A DNA stretch of 64,000 nt, from positions 55,501-119,500 of the forward strand of contig JAEWBG010000112.1 of NCBI GenBank assembly GCA_023391335.1, given 5' to 3'. Made by a program: the position numbers and the translations under genes. Below are positions 1-9,213 of this stretch, in pieces (positions within the stretch are counted from its first letter, which is position 1; every line of letters begins with the position of its first letter). The DNA comes from Pseudomonadota bacterium (GTDB lineage Bacteria > Pseudomonadota > Gammaproteobacteria > Steroidobacterales > Steroidobacteraceae). Under the pieces are notes generated by a model. It saw only the letters and a list, made by a program, of their open reading frames with translations, was not told the origin of the DNA and searched no databases.

Positions 1-318
1 CAGGTTGCGGCAGCAGTTCGTCTTGCCGGCCCGGCATGCGGCGCAGGACCGGCAAGCCATGTATGGCATCACAAAGACCGCTTCTCCGGGTTTGAGCCCT
101 GATGCTGCCGATGCTTCCACGACCTCGGCCGCAAGTTCGTGGCCAATCACACGCGGATAAGAAAGATAAGGCTGAGTACCGCGGACGATGTGCATGTCGG
201 TACCGCAAACACCGACTCTTCGGACGCGCAACAGCACCTCATCGGGTGCACGCACCGGTACCGGACGCTGAGCCAGGATCAACTGGCCCGGCGCTTCACA
301 AACCGCTGCATTCATCAT
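1..318 (-). CDS. Zinc-dependent sugar/sugar-acid alcohol dehydrogenase, N-terminal part (cut by window edge)
   Basis: The minus strand encodes the first 106 residues of a medium-chain zinc alcohol dehydrogenase, and the gene runs out of the window. Visible are the catalytic-zinc motifs GVCGTD and GHE, followed by the four-cysteine structural-zinc loop (CRSCAACRAGKTNCC). The segment TQPYLSYPRVIGHE closely resembles what I remember of E. coli L-galactonate 5-dehydrogenase (YjjN/LgoD), so a sugar-acid oxidation is likely, but the substrate is not proven. The start is a double ATG (316-318 and 313-315) preceded by GAGGAG. The gene is divergent from the cupin-GH31-GH51 operon. Given the two fucosidases and the mutarotase nearby, a role in L-fucose or uronate catabolism is a reasonable inference. 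Confidence 0.8.
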   Translation of the reverse strand, partial: MMNAAVCEAPGQLILAQRPVPVRAPDEVLLRVRRVGVCGTDMHIVRGTQPYLSYPRVIGHELAAEVVEASAASGLKPGEAVFVMPYMACRSCAACRAGKTNCCRNL

Positions 319-381
319 CTCCAACTCCTCGTGGCTACGCAGACCACGTAGCGGCGTTCAGAAAACAACCAGACTGCTCAC

Positions 382-404
382 CATAGTCTGGCATCAATAC
401 TATG
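382..404. promoter_or_regulatory. Inverted repeat in the divergent promoter region
   Basis: CATAGT and ACTATG form 6-bp inverted arms separated by 11 bp. They sit in the 208-bp gap between the divergent dehydrogenase and the cupin-GH31-GH51 operon. The layout would suit a dimeric regulator, such as one of the two GntR proteins in the window, but no protein can be assigned from sequence alone. Nothing else was recognised in this gap. Confidence 0.3.
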
Positions 405-526
405 ACCAATACACTTGCGACGTCGGTGCGATAGCAACACTGGGATTCGTCACCCACAACGCAATGCATGGAACTTTGCGCGCCGCTGGCATGATGTTAT
501 GGTCTGAGGAAATAGAGCGATAGGGC

Positions 527-1606
527 TTGGGGGAACATGATGCCGCTATTTCCGCCGTCTCACGGCGTGGCCTCGTTTCGTGGCGACCGTTCGAGAACAT
601 CGTGATCGCGCCGCGGGAAATCACACCGGATTTACTCAACTCGGCTACGTTCATTCGGGACGTGGCGGAGCCTTGCGTACCTGTCGTGATTCGCGGGTTG
701 GTCGCTCAATGGCCAGCGGTTGCTGCCGGTCGACAGTCGCCTCGACACATCAGCGAGTATCTCGCGAAGTTCGCGAGCGGTGTTGAAGCGGAAGTCTTCT
801 TCGGTGAGCGTAGGATCGAGGGGAAGTATTACTACAGCGCCGATCTGCAGAGCTTCAATTTCCAACGCAAGCGCATGCGGTTGGATGAGGCCATTCCCCG
901 CATCGCGTCCACGTGCAGCGATGTGAGTCAGCCTTCGATGTACGTCGGCTCGTTGCCGGTCGCAACTCACGTCCCGGGATTTGCAGCACAGAATGCCTTG
1001 TCGGTTTTGCGGCCCGACATCGAAGGGCGCATCTGGATTGGGCATGCCTCGAACGTCTCAGCACACTACGACACGTTCGACAACATCGCGTGTGTCGTCG
1101 CCGGTACGCGGCGCTTCACGATGTATGCGCCGGAAACCATCGATCGTCTTTATGTTGGGCCGCTCGATCACACCATGGCGGGCCAGCCTGTCAGTCTCGC
1201 TGCTTCCGCCAACGATGACGAAAAGTATCCGCGATTCCGTGAGGTGCGCGATCAAGCGATCGTCGCCGAGTTACAGCCGGGCGATGCGATTTACATTCCG
1301 AAACTGTGGTGGCACCAAGTGCAGGCGACGAGTTCCTTCAATGTGCTCGTGAATTACTGGTGGGATGCATTCAGTATCGGGCCCGATGCGCCTTCGACAG
1401 GTTTGCTGTTGAGCATGATCGCAATCGCCGAACGTCCGTTGCCGGAGCGCCAGGCCTGGAAGGCATTCTTTGATCACTATGTGTTTCGCACCCAGGGCCA
1501 TCCCTTAGCGCATCTTCCCGAAACCCAACACGGCATACTCGGCCCATTGAAGCCGAACAACTACGGGCGGATACGCGCACGCATCATGCAGTTGCTGCGA
1601 GGGTAG
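527..1606 (+). CDS. Cupin-like (JmjC-type, Cupin_8) protein
   Basis: A 359-residue protein of the cupin_8/JmjC-like fold, related to 2-oxoglutarate/Fe(II) oxygenases of the FIH type. A putative metal triad is visible: H180 and D182 in the segment AHYDTFDN, and H263 in IPKLWWHQV. The start is uncertain. The frame has a TAG at 521-523, so translation most likely begins at TTG 527, with a TGAGGAA Shine-Dalgarno-like element at 505-511. There is no signal peptide, so it is probably cytoplasmic. It ends 3 bp before the GH31 gene and must be co-transcribed with it. Cupins of this type are often found beside TonB receptors, tryptophan-halogenase homologues and glycan genes in Xanthomonas/Caulobacter-like bacteria, where their function is unclear. 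The substrate is unknown. Confidence 0.75.
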   Translation: MGEHDAAISAVSRRGLVSWRPFENIVIAPREITPDLLNSATFIRDVAEPCVPVVIRGLVAQWPAVAAGRQSPRHISEYLAKFASGVEAEVFFGERRIEGKYYYSADLQSFNFQRKRMRLDEAIPRIASTCSDVSQPSMYVGSLPVATHVPGFAAQNALSVLRPDIEGRIWIGHASNVSAHYDTFDNIACVVAGTRRFTMYAPETIDRLYVGPLDHTMAGQPVSLAASANDDEKYPRFREVRDQAIVAELQPGDAIYIPKLWWHQVQATSSFNVLVNYWWDAFSIGPDAPSTGLLLSMIAIAERPLPERQAWKAFFDHYVFRTQGHPLAHLPETQHGILGPLKPNNYGRIRARIMQLLRG

Positions 1607-1609
1607 TTA

Positions 1610-4507
1610 ATGAGTCGTTCGGTTCTTCGCAAAACAGTCGCCATCCTCGCCGCGATAGTGAGTTCGCTTGCTGGCCTCGCTGAAACGGCGAGTGCGGCCG
1701 ACACGAAGTCTGCGTCACAGTCCGCGTTTTCTTATTCGCGAATCGCACACGGCATCGAAGTTCATGTCGGTGCGATCTCAAAGTCCGTCGTTTTCTATAG
1801 TCCGCAGATAGTTCACGTCAATGCGACGCTTGGTCGCAACTACGCTACGCATCCGAGCATCGAGATCGTGGCAAGCCCGCAGGACGTAAGCCTCGCGATC
1901 GACGAAAGCGACACGGCCGTGACAGTGGCCTCACCAGAGCTGGTTGTGCAGATCGATAAGGGTACTGGCTCAGTCGAGTTCAAACGCTCAGACGGTACCG
2001 TCATCACTCGCGAGCAGCCGAACGGCGCGCAACTCAAGCAGGTGATGATTTCCGATGCGCCCACCTACGAAGTACAGCAATCGTTCTCGCTGGCGCCCGA
2101 TGAGTCGCTCTACGGGTTGGGACAGTACAACGATCCCTACTTCGATTACCGCGGACAAAAGGTGCTGTTGGTGCAGACGAATATCGGCATCGTCGTACCG
2201 TTCATGATCTCGACGCGGCGCTATGGGTTGCTTTGGGATACCTATTCGAAGGGTAGATTCTCCGATGACTCGACCGGCGCGTCGTTCTGGTGGGAGAGTG
2301 CGCCCACCGGGATCGACTACTACTTCATAGCAGGCGAGAACAGCGATGCGGTGATTCGTGGATATCGCGATCTCACCGGTGCTGCGCCGCTGCCGCCGAA
2401 GTCGGCATTCGGGCTCTTCATGAGCAAGGAGCGTTACAAAACGCAGCAGGAATTGATCGATGTCACCCAGCGATTTCGCGAAGAGCAATTCCCGCTGGAC
2501 TACATCGTTCAAGACTGGCAGTACTGGGGCGGCGATAAGGACGGCACTTGGAGCGGCATGATTTGGGACCAGGAGCGCTATCCCAATCCGCGCGAACTCA
2601 CTCGCGTGTTGCATCAGGATCTGCACGTCAAGCTGATGAACTCCATTTGGCCTTCCATCGGTAACGACACAGCGTTGGCGAAGGAGTTGGATGCAAACGG
2701 ACTGCGATTCGCTCCGCTACATTGGATCTCCAAGCAAGCTCGCGTTTACGACGCTTTCAGCGAAGCAGGGCGGCAGATCTATTTCAAGCACATCAAACAA
2801 GGATTGCTCGATGTAGGTGTCGATGCCTTGTGGATGGATGGCACCGAAGTGGAAGTGGGCGGTGCGTGCCACGATCCAGCCGAGGTGGAGGCCGACATCA
2901 AGGGATTGGGCTCGAACGCGATGGGCGATTTCACGCGCTATCTAAATGTGTATTCGTTGTTGACGACCAAGGGAACTTACGAAGGTCAACGCGCGACGAG
3001 CAACCAGCGCGTGTTCACGTTGACACGATCAGCCTGGGCCGGTCAGCAGCGTTACGCGGCAGTGCCGTGGTCCGGCGATACCAATGCAAGTTGGGACACG
3101 CTGCGCAATCAGATTTCCGGCGGACTCAATGTAGCGATGGCGGGCCTGCCATATTGGACGCAGGATACCGGCGGATTTTTCGTCAACTTTCCTGATGGTG
3201 AGCGTAATCCCGAGTATCGCGAGCTATTCGCGCGATGGAATCAATTCGGGATTTTCAATCCGATCTATCGCATTCACGGCACCAGCATCGAACGTGAGCC
3301 GTACCTATTTAAGACGCTTGATCCGCAGGTTTACCGGTCTCTGTTGAACGCCGCGCAGCTTCGATATCGCATGCTGCCTTATATCTACGGTCTTGCATGG
3401 CGAACCACCGCGGACGGCTACACGCTGATGCGCGGTCTGCCCATGGACTTTCCTGATGATCTGCATGTGCGCAAGGCGGCTGACGAGTTCATGTTCGGTC
3501 CGGCGCTGCTGGTTCATCCGATCACTCGCGCGATGTATCACGTGGCGGATCCGCCCGCTGCGACGATCCCATCGAGCGCTTTGCGCACGTCGAACGGCCA
3601 GCAGGGGATCGATGTTGAGTACTTCTCCGATACGACCTTGCAGCACTCAGCGGGAAAAACAGTCGATTCACAAGTGGACTACAAATGGCCCGGACCGCCG
3701 CTCGCCAATCCGCCGGTGGGACTCAAAGAGCTGAACAACTTCTCCGGTCGATGGCAGGCATCGCTGCAAGTGCCGGAAGATGGCGAATACGAATTCGTCG
3801 TGGAAGGCGATGACGGCTATCGACTCTGGATAGACGACGCACTCGTAATCGACGACTGGTCGAACGGTCCGATGCGTCCGAAGGCGGCGAAGGTCAATTT
3901 GCAGGGCAAACGCAGTGTGCGATTGCGCCTGGAGTTCTTCCAAGGCAGCGGCAATCGAGGTCTGCGGCTTGCGTGGCGTACGCCGAGCGATCAGAAGCGG
4001 ATGCAAGCTCACAAACCGAAGTTCGACAATTCAGTGAGCACGTATCTTCCTGAATCGGCGAATTGGTACGACTTCTGGAGCAATGTGCACCATGGGGGAG
4101 GGCAGCGGATTTCACAGTCCTTCACGTTGGATACCTTGCCGCTGTACGTGCGAGCAGGTTCAATTCTTCCGCTCGGTCCGGTCCTGCAGTACGCGACTCA
4201 GCCGAGCGATGAACCCTTGGAGATTCGAATTTATGCGGGCGCCAATGCACAGTTCACGATGTTCGATGACGACGGCGAAACGTATGGATACGAATCCGGC
4301 CGCTATTCCACTTACGATTTGATTTGGGACGATACGCACCGCATCTTCACCGTTACCGCCAGAGCGGGTTCGTTTACGCCGCTGGCAGCGAAGCGGCGCT
4401 TCAATGTTGTTCTCATCGAGCCTGATGAGGTCGATGGAAAATCCTCGCTCACAACCCAGTCGATCGAATATCACGGCGCACAAGCCCAGGTGAAATTCGA
4501 TCGTTAA
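1610..4507 (+). CDS. GH31 alpha-xylosidase with PA14 insert
   Basis: A 965-residue secreted GH31 glycosidase. The N-terminal signal peptide ends near residue 30 (TASA-AD). A GH31 N-terminal beta-sandwich is followed by the (beta/alpha)8 barrel from about residue 260. The nucleophile is D410 in WMDGTE and the acid/base is D490 in VPWSGDTNASW. A PA14 carbohydrate-binding domain occupies roughly residues 664-790, containing EGDDGYRLWIDD, and a C-terminal beta-sandwich follows. This PA14-containing layout is that of the Cellvibrio japonicus Xyl31A family, which removes the non-reducing-end xylose from xyloglucan oligosaccharides, so alpha-xylosidase is preferred over alpha-glucosidase. It is the second gene of the cupin-GH31-GH51 operon, with ATG 3 bp after the cupin stop and 25 bp before the next gene. 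Confidence 0.9.
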   Translation: MSRSVLRKTVAILAAIVSSLAGLAETASAADTKSASQSAFSYSRIAHGIEVHVGAISKSVVFYSPQIVHVNATLGRNYATHPSIEIVASPQDVSLAIDESDTAVTVASPELVVQIDKGTGSVEFKRSDGTVITREQPNGAQLKQVMISDAPTYEVQQSFSLAPDESLYGLGQYNDPYFDYRGQKVLLVQTNIGIVVPFMISTRRYGLLWDTYSKGRFSDDSTGASFWWESAPTGIDYYFIAGENSDAVIRGYRDLTGAAPLPPKSAFGLFMSKERYKTQQELIDVTQRFREEQFPLDYIVQDWQYWGGDKDGTWSGMIWDQERYPNPRELTRVLHQDLHVKLMNSIWPSIGNDTALAKELDANGLRFAPLHWISKQARVYDAFSEAGRQIYFKHIKQGLLDVGVDALWMDGTEVEVGGACHDPAEVEADIKGLGSNAMGDFTRYLNVYSLLTTKGTYEGQRATSNQRVFTLTRSAWAGQQRYAAVPWSGDTNASWDTLRNQISGGLNVAMAGLPYWTQDTGGFFVNFPDGERNPEYRELFARWNQFGIFNPIYRIHGTSIEREPYLFKTLDPQVYRSLLNAAQLRYRMLPYIYGLAWRTTADGYTLMRGLPMDFPDDLHVRKAADEFMFGPALLVHPITRAMYHVADPPAATIPSSALRTSNGQQGIDVEYFSDTTLQHSAGKTVDSQVDYKWPGPPLANPPVGLKELNNFSGRWQASLQVPEDGEYEFVVEGDDGYRLWIDDALVIDDWSNGPMRPKAAKVNLQGKRSVRLRLEFFQGSGNRGLRLAWRTPSDQKRMQAHKPKFDNSVSTYLPESANWYDFWSNVHHGGGQRISQSFTLDTLPLYVRAGSILPLGPVLQYATQPSDEPLEIRIYAGANAQFTMFDDDGETYGYESGRYSTYDLIWDDTHRIFTVTARAGSFTPLAAKRRFNVVLIEPDEVDGKSSLTTQSIEYHGAQAQVKFDR

Positions 4508-4532
4508 GCTCCGTTACTCCGAACCACCCATC

Positions 4533-6131
4533 ATGATCGAATCGCACATGATCAACTCATACCGAAAACTATCCGTACTCTCCGTTGCACTCCTCGCTAC
4601 GCTCGGAATGAGCGCTCCCGCGAGCGCTCGAGACAGCACCGATGCGGTGACCGTCAAAGTCGATACGGCTCAGACGGGGCCGACGATTAGCCGTCACATC
4701 TTCGGCCAGTTCGCGGAGCACTTGGGCCGTGGCATTTACGAAGGCATTTGGGTGGGACCCGATTCCAAGATTCCGAACACTCGCGGCATTCGCAACGATG
4801 TAGTGGAGGCTTTGAAAGCGCTGCACGTTCCGAACGTTCGCTGGCCCGGCGGCTGCTTTGCGGACGAGTATCACTGGCGCAAAGGCGTTGGTCCTCTAAA
4901 CGAGCGTCCTGCGACACTCAATCCGAATTGGGGCGGTGTCATCGAGCCGAATACATTCGGTACCCACGAGTTCATGGACTTCGTACAGCAGATCGGTAGC
5001 GATGCGTATATCTCGGTGAACGTCGGTTCAGGCTCGCCGCAAGAAGCATCGGAATGGCTCGAGTACATGACCACACCGCAATCGACGGCACTCGCAAAGG
5101 AGCGAGCGAAGAACGGCCATCCCGCTCCGTACAAAGTGGCATTCGTCGGTTTGGGCAACGAGAGCTGGGGCTGTGGCGGCAGCATGACGCCCGACTACTA
5201 CGTCAGCCAAATGAAGATCTACAGCCGTTACGTACGCAACTTCAACAATGACGTCGTGACGCAGAAGATCGCAGTCGGTCCGGATGGCGCCGATACCAGC
5301 TACACCGAAGCGGTGATGAAGGCACAGCAAGCGCACAACTGGGCCTGGAACATCGATGGCCTTTCCTTGCACTCGTACACCGTCGGCAAGTGGCCGCCTT
5401 CGTATAAGGCAACCGGATTCGGCGAAGATGAGTATGCATCGCTCGTGAAAGAGACGCTGCGCATGGAAGATCTCGTCCGCACGCATTCCGCGATCATGGA
5501 TCGGTACGATCCGGAGAAGAAGGTTGCGTTGGTCGTGGACGAGTGGGGTGCATGGCTTGCGCCAACGCCCGGTACGAACAAAGACTTCTTGGAGCAGCAA
5601 AATAGCCAGCGCGACGCAATCATTGCAGCGCTGAACCTAAATACATTCGTAAAACATGCGGCACGAGTTCGCATGGCCAATATCGCGCAGATGGTCAACG
5701 TGCTGCAGGCCATGATCTTCACGCAGGAAGACAAGATGTTGCTGACGCCGACGTACCATGTCTTCCACATGTACGTGCCGTTCCAGGACGCAACGTCCGT
5801 GCCCGTCGAATTCGATGCGGGTACTTACAAGCACGGCGACATCACGCTGCCCCGCGTGGACGCAATCGCTGCCAAAGACAAGCAAGGCCAACTCTGGGTC
5901 GCTGCCACGAATGTGGACCCATCGCAGAAGGCGCAGATCCGGTTGACCCTCGATAACGGCAAGTCCACACGTGCTGTCGGCGAAGTGCTGAGCGCGCCGA
6001 AGATCGACAGTGTGAATACGTTCGATGCGCCGAATACTGTGGTGCCGAAGCGCATTCAAGCGAAGAAGCAGGGCAATCAACTCGTGCTTGAACTGCCGCC
6101 TGCGTCGGTGGCGGTTGTGAAGGTGGAGTGA
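4533..6131 (+). CDS. GH51 alpha-L-arabinofuranosidase
   Basis: A 532-residue GH51 enzyme that releases arabinofuranose side chains from arabinoxylan or arabinosylated xyloglucan. The acid/base E210 sits in GLGNESWGCGG and the nucleophile E337 in VVDEWGAW. Other conserved segments are HIFGQFAEHLGRGIYEG and NVRWPGGCFADEYHW. A signal peptide (hydrophobic core LSVLSVALLATLGM, cleavage near SAPASA) places it in the periplasm, whereas many GH51 enzymes are cytoplasmic. The annotated ATG is 4533; a second in-frame ATG at 4548 is equally plausible, because neither has a clear Shine-Dalgarno sequence. It is the last gene of the cupin-GH31-GH51 operon. A 1-kb repeat array follows. Confidence 0.92.
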   Translation: MIESHMINSYRKLSVLSVALLATLGMSAPASARDSTDAVTVKVDTAQTGPTISRHIFGQFAEHLGRGIYEGIWVGPDSKIPNTRGIRNDVVEALKALHVPNVRWPGGCFADEYHWRKGVGPLNERPATLNPNWGGVIEPNTFGTHEFMDFVQQIGSDAYISVNVGSGSPQEASEWLEYMTTPQSTALAKERAKNGHPAPYKVAFVGLGNESWGCGGSMTPDYYVSQMKIYSRYVRNFNNDVVTQKIAVGPDGADTSYTEAVMKAQQAHNWAWNIDGLSLHSYTVGKWPPSYKATGFGEDEYASLVKETLRMEDLVRTHSAIMDRYDPEKKVALVVDEWGAWLAPTPGTNKDFLEQQNSQRDAIIAALNLNTFVKHAARVRMANIAQMVNVLQAMIFTQEDKMLLTPTYHVFHMYVPFQDATSVPVEFDAGTYKHGDITLPRVDAIAAKDKQGQLWVAATNVDPSQKAQIRLTLDNGKSTRAVGEVLSAPKIDSVNTFDAPNTVVPKRIQAKKQGNQLVLELPPASVAVVKVE

Positions 6132-6139
6132 ATGTTGGG

Positions 6140-7115
6140 CGGTCAAGAAGATTTCACACGGAGGACACGGAGAGCACGGAGATGAAGCAAAAATTCGTCG
6201 CACCCGCGCAGGCGCGCGCAGGCGGGTGTCCATCTTCTGTGCATGCTTCTGGCCTGCGCGCAGCGCTTGCCTGCCAACGGCTCGCTTGCCGTTAGGCTCG
6301 CCTGCCGACAAAGTCGGCTTGCTCTTAAGAAGATGGAAGTTTCACACGGAGGACACGGAGAGCACGGAGCAAAAAAGTGTGCGCGGAGGTGTGACGTGTC
6401 GGGTGTGAGCTCCGCGTGAGCTCTTGCCTGCGCGAAGCGCTACCTTGCCAATGGCTTCCTTGCCAGCGGCTACCTTGCGCAACGCGCTTCCTCTTCATCT
6501 TTTCTGGCCTGCCGACAAAGTCGGCTTGCTCTTAAGAAGACGGAAGTTTCACACGGAGGACACGGAGAGCACGGAGATGAAGCAAAAATTCGTCGCACCC
6601 CCGCAGGCGGGTGTCCCTCCGGGTTGCTGCGCATAGACGCGAACAAGCTCAACGGGGAGGACTGACGGTAACGGGGGCGGAGACGAAGAGAAGAAGTATC
6701 TCCACGGAGGACACGGAGAACACGGAGACGGCGTGGAAATCCGTCGCACCCGCGCAGGCGGGTGTCCATCTTCTGTGCATGCTTCTGGCCTGCGCGAAGC
6801 GCTACCTTGCCAATGGCTTCCTTGCCAGCGGCTACCTTGCGCAACGCGCTTCCTCTTCTTCTTCTTTTCTGGCCTGCCGACAAAGTCGGGCTTGCTCTTA
6901 AGAAGACGGAAGTTTCACACGGAGGACACGGAGATCACGGAGCAAAAAGTGCGAGCGGACGTGTGACGTGTCGGGTGTGAGCTCCGCGTGAGCTATTGCC
7001 TGCGCGCAGCGCTTGCCTGCCAACGGCTCGCTTGCCGTTAGGCTCGCCTGCCGACAAAGTCGGCTTGCTCTTAAGAAGATGGAAGTTTCACACGGAGATC
7101 ACGGAGCAAAAAAGT
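6140..7115. repeat. Array of degenerate intergenic repeat modules
   Basis: No protein-coding gene is supported here. Four imperfect modules of about 150-250 bp follow each other. Each contains a core TTTCACACGGAGGACACGGA followed by GAGCACGGAG; cores begin near 6153, 6340, 6547, 6699 (diverged), 6913 and 7086 (shortened). The core is preceded by GCCTGCCGACAAAGTCGGC, which holds a perfect GCCGAC-AAA-GTCGGC hairpin, and then CTTGCTCTTAAGAAGA(T/C)GGAAG. A second hairpin, AACGG-CTCGCTTG-CCGTT, occurs in two modules. The block CGCAGGCGGGTGTCC also recurs. The open frames here encode only low-complexity peptides such as FHTEDTEST and are artefacts. I recall similar 'cacggagagcacgg' repeats between genes in Xanthomonas/Lysobacter-type genomes. 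The array lies between convergent GH51 and GH42 genes. Confidence 0.85.
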
Positions 7116-7134
7116 GTGAGTCCGTCCTTTCCTT

Positions 7135-9213
7135 CTATTTCCGTGGCTGCACAAGATCGACACCGAACGGTGGCAATTCGATTTCATTCGTCCAGCGTTT
7201 GCCGGTCAAAGCACTCACCATGGAATGATCAACCGCGACACTCTGCTCGGTTTGCGTCGTGTTGACGTACATCACTCGGCCATCAACTTCACGTGCATAG
7301 ACGCCGTCCGGTGTTCGTGGCCCGGGCTCGATTCCAAGCCTTGCATAGAGGTGTCGATACAGCGGTCGCATGAGTTGCGGTTGCGCGGGAGTGGCGACAT
7401 AAACCGCGCGACCTTTGCCGAAGCGATTGAGCGTGATCGCTGGTGGTGTGCCTTCAACACTCGAGAACCGCGCTATGACTTCAGCAGTCGATGGTTCCAG
7501 GACTTCGTAGAACCCAATGTTGCTCTGGATCGCAACGCCGTCCATTTCCATCGTGAGCTTCTCAGCCCGGTAAAACTCATTCGTTCGTAAACCGAAGACG
7601 TCGGTGAGTCCGCCGGGAAGAGGCGTGTCGTACCACTGATCGTGTGCGTTCACCTTGGCAGAGTAGGCGGTCATGATCGCCGTGCCGCCTTCCGCAACGA
7701 ATTGTCTGAGTGCGTCGGCGCTGCGTCGGTCCAGCAGATACATGCCGGGAACGATCACCAACTTATAACGGCTCAAGTCCTCGTGGGCGATGTTGATAAC
7801 GGCGACGTCAATGTTGTCTTTCAGCAGCGGTTCGAAGGCGTTGTGAGCCTGAGTGAGGTAGGGCGTTGTGATGTACTGTCGTACCGTATTGGACGGACCA
7901 ACAGGATTCGATGCGATCACGTTGTCGAATGAATACGCGATCGCAACCTTCGGTTGTACGATGCGCGGAAAACCAAGCTTCTCGAGTTTGCCGAACTCAT
8001 TCGCAATCGCTGCGAACTCGCTGAGCTTCCATGACGGCCGATCGTCATGATCGATGAGTCCGAAAAACGCTTGCTCCTCGCCACCCAAGTGACTGTTGAA
8101 CGTCCATGCCAACGATGCCTGTGCGCCGATCAACAGGCCGAAGTACGCCCACATGCGCGAACGTCCTTTCGTCCCGTAGTCACCACCGCCGCCCGCTGTG
8201 AATTCATTGAACCAAATAGGTGAGTCTAGGCCTGCTTTCATCATTGTGGCTTCGAAGCCTGCGCTAATGGGATTGCCCGGGTAGAACCCCATCGCGCCAT
8301 AACTGACGTAGTCGCGATACGTGGAGAGATAGTCGAATCCTTTGCGCGATGCGCTATCCCACAGATTGGAGATCGCAGGTTTATCTGGGGTATTCCGTTC
8401 TCGAATGGCTTCCAGCGCTCTGAGTGTGCCGATCGTCACGTCCGACCAGTAACGTCGCAGGTCGAGTTGTCGTTCGAATGGGCCCGGACCCTCGCCATAC
8501 GGTAGCTCGACTTCATCCCAGTCATTGATGTGGCGAGACCAGCGCTGGGTGGCCCACGCGCTATTTAGGGCTTCGATGCTGCCGTACTTCTGCTTCAGCC
8601 AGGCAATGAAGCGTTCGCGATCAGCCGGCGAATACGACATGAAGCCGTTGCCAATCTCGTTGTTGAAGCCGATTGCGAACAGAGCAGGGTGCTTGGCGTA
8701 GTGCTTGGTCAGCGTATCGGCCATACGCGCGACCAAACGTTGGTAATCTGGATCGCTGATGTCATCCATGTAGCGTTCGGCGGCATGCAAGCGAGTGCCC
8801 TGCTGCGTCACGATGTCGACGCCGGGATAATGATGATGTAGCCACGTCGGTGCGGGCTGCCCCGGAATATCGAGGATGACTTTGATGCCCGCGGCATGCA
8901 TCTGATCCATGATCCAGTCGAACGTCTCGAATTCGAATTTCCCTTCGCTCGGCTCGAAGTAGTCCCACGAGAGATCACCCATGCGAACCACTTTGAAGCC
9001 GGACTGCTTCATGAGCGCGACGTCACGTTTGATTTGCTCGCGGCTGCGATCCACAGGTTGATAGCACGTGCCTACGAACAGTTGACCAGCACCGGGCCAG
9101 CTCTTGCGGCCGACTGCAGCATCCGCGTGCGCGATGCTCACCAGCGATCCGACGACAAGGGCACACGCAAGGAACCGCGCGTGCACCTGCGCTCGGAGTT
9201 TCGATCGAGTCAT
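7135..9213 (-). CDS. GH42 beta-galactosidase, exported
   Basis: A 692-residue GH42 enzyme. It has a Sec signal peptide (hydrophobic stretch about residues 14-28, cleavage near AHADA), a catalytic barrel, and a trimerisation and C-terminal region. The acid/base is E186 in IGFNNEIGNG and the nucleophile is E337 in PIWFNEFTAGGG. Other typical segments are FKVVRMGDLSWDYFEPSEG and LDIPGQPAPTWL. It is expected to remove beta-galactose, which in this locus fits the galactosyl side chain of xyloglucan after fucose removal. Its ATG overlaps the TGA of the upstream GH29 gene by 4 bp (9210-9213), indicating translational coupling. The stop abuts the repeat array. Confidence 0.9.
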   Translation of the reverse strand: MTRSKLRAQVHARFLACALVVGSLVSIAHADAAVGRKSWPGAGQLFVGTCYQPVDRSREQIKRDVALMKQSGFKVVRMGDLSWDYFEPSEGKFEFETFDWIMDQMHAAGIKVILDIPGQPAPTWLHHHYPGVDIVTQQGTRLHAAERYMDDISDPDYQRLVARMADTLTKHYAKHPALFAIGFNNEIGNGFMSYSPADRERFIAWLKQKYGSIEALNSAWATQRWSRHINDWDEVELPYGEGPGPFERQLDLRRYWSDVTIGTLRALEAIRERNTPDKPAISNLWDSASRKGFDYLSTYRDYVSYGAMGFYPGNPISAGFEATMMKAGLDSPIWFNEFTAGGGGDYGTKGRSRMWAYFGLLIGAQASLAWTFNSHLGGEEQAFFGLIDHDDRPSWKLSEFAAIANEFGKLEKLGFPRIVQPKVAIAYSFDNVIASNPVGPSNTVRQYITTPYLTQAHNAFEPLLKDNIDVAVINIAHEDLSRYKLVIVPGMYLLDRRSADALRQFVAEGGTAIMTAYSAKVNAHDQWYDTPLPGGLTDVFGLRTNEFYRAEKLTMEMDGVAIQSNIGFYEVLEPSTAEVIARFSSVEGTPPAITLNRFGKGRAVYVATPAQPQLMRPLYRHLYARLGIEPGPRTPDGVYAREVDGRVMYVNTTQTEQSVAVDHSMVSALTGKRWTNEIELPPFGVDLVQPRK

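Noticed and set aside
6180..7115. Several open frames of 60-140 codons inside the repeat array
   Set aside because: They translate the repeat core into low-complexity peptides (FHTEDTEST, SPCSPCPP) in several frames and both strands, with no ribosome sites.
6140..7115. CRISPR array
   Set aside because: Repeat units are unequal in length, contain internal hairpins and lack regular unique spacers; no cas genes are present.
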